DNA of 10,089 bases from Scatosoma sp045645245 (GTDB taxonomy: Bacteria > Bacillota > Clostridia > Christensenellales > Borkfalkiaceae): positions 1-10,089 of the forward strand of contig JAZRIK010000061.1 of the NCBI GenBank assembly GCA_045645245.1, given 5' to 3'. Position numbers and translations under genes: made by a program. Each line of letters opens with the position of its first letter. Position 1 is the stretch's first letter. A model generated the notes under the pieces. That model made no database searches. It was not told the origin of the DNA and was given only the letters and a program-made list of their open reading frames with translations. Below, in pieces: positions 8,501-10,089 of the stretch.

Positions 8501-8973
8501 ACTTCGTGGCTGCGCGCATAGCCCATTTCAATAAGCCGCGCGGGCAGGGATAAAAAGTCGAATTCTTCCCCTTCAACAAGCGACAAAACGGGCAATTTTT
8601 TGGGGAATAATTGAATGAGCGCGTCTATCTCGGCAACAATCACTTCCGCGTCGTTTTGCAATGCGTGAATGCCTTTTATACGCTTAAAAAGCGCGTCTTT
8701 GGAAAGCGCTCTGCGATAGAGCAAAACTTCGTCCTTTGCCGCAATAATCTCCGTCTTTTTCCCCGACAATGCCGCAATATTTTCCGCCGCCTTTTTCGCG
8801 GAAATACTATCGGCGGTCACGTAAATAATTTTACCTTCAATTAACCCTGCAATTAGGTGCTTCAACGAGTCGGAAACGCCGAAAACCGCCGTGGGCGTGC
8901 CACGACGGATATCGTCTTGAAGAAGCGGATATTCTCCGCCTATATTTTCAAATTGAAAAAAGCTGCGTTTCAT
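5566..8973 (-). CDS. mfd: Transcription-repair coupling factor Mfd
   Basis: This 1135-residue protein matches the usual Mfd length. It is a cytoplasmic DNA translocase that recognises RNA polymerase stalled at lesions, removes it and recruits UvrA for nucleotide excision repair. Residues 1 to about 340 are the UvrB-like UvrA-recruiting module (EGVFALRGDILDIFPVG, 161-177); its first Walker A is degenerate (FGVSDSLK), as usual in Mfd. The RNA polymerase-interacting domain is at about 476-533 (VGDFVVHETHGVGKVVG). The superfamily 2 motor follows: Walker A GDVGFGKT (625-632), DEEQ box (726-729), motif III TATPIPRTL (752-760), the TRG-type motif ENGVDLPNANTI (869-880) and motif VI QLKGRVGRS (895-903). 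The C-terminal regulatory domain covers about 1000-1110. The ATG at 8971-8973 follows a purine-rich GAGAAGAG and lies 17 nt after the pth stop, so the two are almost certainly co-transcribed. No clear terminator follows the stop, so read-through into the lipoprotein gene is possible. All motor motifs are intact. Confidence 0.98.
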   Translation of the reverse strand: MKRSFFQFENIGGEYPLLQDDIRRGTPTAVFGVSDSLKHLIAGLIEGKIIYVTADSISAKKAAENIAALSGKKTEIIAAKDEVLLYRRALSKDALFKRIKGIHALQNDAEVIVAEIDALIQLFPKKLPVLSLVEGEEFDFLSLPARLIEMGYARSHEVETEGVFALRGDILDIFPVGAENPVRVDFFGDTVEKIKPYDLVTGARLSGVKSLQILSATDVVVSEKDKERIKTELEKGVKIFKTSEAYTRACEIKDEILSQEQINSSFVLPLLENSCDFFSLLPENAVLVFDEGKTLWDKLNGLYQEHEQRFSRLKDGGEAFDFSLAQYTEKTRFLERISHFRRVALQTFTGNPFVFQPLKIYNFKSTPIAKYLNGFPALLTDIQNWKKGGYRVILYCGENTRAIKMTENLSESYISTVKLPDNLTDFKGVCVLDGKLDKGFVLHECKLAVIGASDLYTKSADTRRIRRKRGDMFSAPEVGDFVVHETHGVGKVVGMQKIETTDGTKEYIALTYKDGDMLYVPAECMDSLSKYVGDSNPHLSKIGGAEFERVKARVKASLKKLAFDLKALYAERTERKGYKFPENKAFMQEFEDAFEHELTPDQASSIEEIKADMCSEKVMDRLLCGDVGFGKTEVAFRAVYLCALAGKQAALMCPSTVLCRQHFQTAEARFAQFGLKIATLNRFNTPKETERVLKGLADGSIDLVIGTHRLLSKDVQFKNLGLLVLDEEQRFGVEHKEKIKHIRKDIDCLTMTATPIPRTLHMSLSGIRDISTIHTPPVARMPVQTYVVDETETLIRDACIREMSRGGQVFILYNKVESIFTFAATVKRILPEARISVVHGRMDKTVLENSVLNFYSGQADILITTTIIENGVDLPNANTIIVIDSDKLGISQLYQLKGRVGRSSRLAHAYFTYKAERVMSANAAARLKAIMEFTELGSGYKLAMRDLEIRGAGNVLGAEQHGHMDKVGYELYAKLLKEELTGESYEPVELDIHANAYISEKYIESSAGRLDTYKQIAEISTVADYKRVYTSLTDTYGTLPRAVENLMVIAVLKSYASKFHVKKITLDKGVGALEFSSLEVLGDARIRAAMDKYGETTRWNMSQAPVLEFFKGRDAAELMAEMTKFLKFALTFQSL

Positions 8974-8990
8974 AACTCTTCTCGTTTTTA

Positions 8991-9551
8991 TCAGTTAAAT
9001 TGACCCATTACTCTATCGATCGGCGTGCCTTTTGCAAAGCAAACCGCCGCTTCGCCCGCTTTACGGCAAGCACTCGCAAACAGCTCGTAATCGTCCTTTC
9101 TCACTTCCGCAAGCACGTAATTGATGATGGGAATATCCACTGCTTCGTCGCGGATTCCGATACGAATACGCGCAAAGCTTGTTAAACCCGTTTCGCCGAT
9201 GATGCTGCGCATACCGTTATGCGTGCCCGCGCTGCCGCTCGCGCGAATGCGCACTTTACCCTTGGGCAAATCGTAATCGTCGTAAATAACCAGCAAATTT
9301 TCAGCAGGAATTTTATACTTGGACATCAGTTGCTTTACCGCCCTGCCCGAATTATTCATATAGGTAAGCGGGCGTGCCAAAATCACCTTTTCACCGCCGA
9401 TATACGCTTCCGCAACCGACGCTTCGCATTCTTTCTTTTTGAATTTAACGTTCAAAAGCTCGGCGGCGTCGCCTACGGCGATATAGCCCATATTGTGAAA
9501 GGTCTTTTCGTATTGTTTATCGGGATTTCCCAGCCCTACAATCAAATACAT
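8991..9551 (-). CDS. pth: Peptidyl-tRNA hydrolase
   Basis: Pth cleaves peptidyl-tRNAs released prematurely from ribosomes, recycling tRNA in the cytoplasm. The ATG at 9549-9551 gives 186 residues, the usual size, and opens with MYLIVGLGNP; AGGAAG (9560-9565) lies 8 nt upstream. The frame stays open to 9656 but the extra 35 residues are not Pth-like and overlap the prs 3' end. The active-site set is complete: Asn9, catalytic His19 (in FHNMGY), Asn66 (YMNNSG), Asp91 (YDDYDLPKG) and Asn112 (SAGTHNGMRS). The GSAGTHNG version of the last motif is the form I associate with Clostridia. The gene sits between prs and mfd, the common Bacillota arrangement, with 73 nt to prs and 17 nt to mfd. Confidence 0.97.
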   Translation of the reverse strand: MYLIVGLGNPDKQYEKTFHNMGYIAVGDAAELLNVKFKKKECEASVAEAYIGGEKVILARPLTYMNNSGRAVKQLMSKYKIPAENLLVIYDDYDLPKGKVRIRASGSAGTHNGMRSIIGETGLTSFARIRIGIRDEAVDIPIINYVLAEVRKDDYELFASACRKAGEAAVCFAKGTPIDRVMGQFN

Positions 9552-9559
9552 AGTTTTTT

Positions 9560-9565
9560 CTTCCT
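9560..9565 (-). promoter_or_regulatory. Ribosome binding site that sets the pth start
   Basis: AGGAAG on the minus strand lies 8 nt before the ATG at 9549-9551. This supports the short, family-typical Pth start rather than the longer open frame that would overlap prs. Confidence 0.75.
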
Positions 9566-9578
9566 TTATCGTAAGAAG

Positions 9579-9603
9579 TGCCGCCGTTTTACAAGCGGCG
9601 GCA
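9579..9603 (-). other. GC-rich hairpin between prs and pth, no U-tract
   Basis: On the minus strand TGCCGCCG pairs perfectly with CGGCGGCA (8 bp) around a 9-nt loop (CTTGTAAAA). It begins 21 nt after the prs stop. The bases that follow (ACTTCTTACG) contain no run of U, so it is not a standard intrinsic terminator on either strand. It could protect the prs 3' end, mark an RNA processing site, or weakly pause polymerase before pth. Confidence 0.6.
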
Positions 9604-9624
9604 ACGTCTTTGGTAGTTCCTTTA

Positions 9625-10089
9625 TCAATCGTACAACTTGGACATCGGTTTGTCAAGATATACGTTTTCGATTGCCGCGGCGAAAATGTCCGCTACCGAC
9701 AATACTTCAAATTTATCCAACTTCTTGCTTTCAGGCAGATGAACGGTATCGAGCATTACAAGTTTGGTAATCGCCGATTTTTCCAACCGCTCGATTGCGG
9801 GACCGCTCAATACAGCGTGCGTACAACCTGCATATACTTCGAGTGCGCCTGCGTCCTTAATCGCTTGCGCGCCTTGGCAAAGCGTACCTGCCGTATCGAT
9901 CATGTCGTCGATCATAAGACATCTCTTACCAGCAACGTCGCCGATAATGCTCATAACTTCCATAACGTTTGCCTTGGGACGACGTTTGTCGATAATTGCA
10001 AGGGGAACGCCGAATTTTTCAGCAACCTTTCTAGAACGTTTTACACTGCCAAGGTCAGGAGCAACGACTACGTCGATATTGCCCTGCTT
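9625..10089 (-). CDS. prs: Ribose-phosphate pyrophosphokinase, C-terminal half (5' partial)
   Basis: PRPP synthetase transfers pyrophosphate from ATP to ribose 5-phosphate, making PRPP for purine, pyrimidine, histidine, tryptophan and NAD synthesis. The frame is open to the window edge, giving 154 visible residues of an enzyme normally near 315-320; the internal Met at 9963 is not the start. Visible motifs are VVVAPDLGSVKRSRK (7-21), LAIIDKRRPKANV (30-42) and the PRPP-binding loop DDMIDTAGT (61-69), followed by GCTHAVLSGPA and LDTVHLPESKKLDKFEVLSVADIFAAAI. This pattern is the class I bacterial enzyme. It ends in TGA at 9625-9627 and is followed by a hairpin and pth, so it heads or joins the pth-mfd transcript. 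No defect is seen in the visible part. Confidence 0.96.
   Translation of the reverse strand, partial: KQGNIDVVVAPDLGSVKRSRKVAEKFGVPLAIIDKRRPKANVMEVMSIIGDVAGKRCLMIDDMIDTAGTLCQGAQAIKDAGALEVYAGCTHAVLSGPAIERLEKSAITKLVMLDTVHLPESKKLDKFEVLSVADIFAAAIENVYLDKPMSKLYD

Noticed and set aside
9552..9656. Possible 35-residue N-terminal extension of Pth.
   Set aside because: The extension overlaps the prs 3' end and contains the intergenic hairpin. The canonical Pth start MYLIVGLGNP has a good ribosome binding site.
9219..9770. Plus-strand open frame of 183 codons across pth and the prs 3' end.
   Set aside because: It is antisense to two well-supported housekeeping genes and the translation shows no recognisable domain.

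Overview
The window looks like an ordinary chromosomal stretch from a Clostridia-like member of the Bacillota, probably uncultured and gut-associated. This rests on the gene order prs-pth-mfd followed by a foldase-type lipoprotein gene, which I recall from Clostridia, on the sequence flavour of the Prs and Pth proteins, and on a consensus sigma-A-type promoter. The assignment is an inference; no rRNA or other phylogenetic marker is present.

Layout: one gene on the plus strand at the left edge (2-934, cut by the window start) encodes a PfkB/ribokinase-type sugar kinase fused to a C-terminal AraC-type DNA-binding domain. It faces, across a hairpin terminator (1041-1069), a minus-strand run that fills the rest of the window. 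In transcription order (right to left) this run is: prs (PRPP synthetase, C-terminal half only), pth (peptidyl-tRNA hydrolase), mfd (transcription-repair coupling factor), a large lipoprotein resembling a divergent PrsA/SurA-type foldase, a MATE efflux transporter, and an uncharacterised 242-residue protein with a WapI-immunity-like N-terminus.

prs, pth and mfd are closely spaced and are probably one housekeeping operon covering nucleotide precursor supply, peptidyl-tRNA recycling and repair of transcription-blocking lesions. A GC-rich hairpin without a U-tract lies between prs and pth. The lipoprotein gene has its own strong promoter in the mfd-lipoprotein gap and ends in a rho-independent terminator. 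The MATE gene starts only 14 nt after that terminator, with no visible promoter of its own, so it probably depends on read-through or an undetected promoter. The 242-residue gene follows MATE by 57 nt and is probably co-transcribed with it.

I see no CRISPR array, insertion sequence, tRNA, rRNA, prophage gene or restriction system. I do not see a new multi-gene system here. The most notable items are the kinase-regulator fusion, the divergent foldase-like lipoprotein and the orphan WapI-like protein. There is no gene-free stretch longer than 300 bases.
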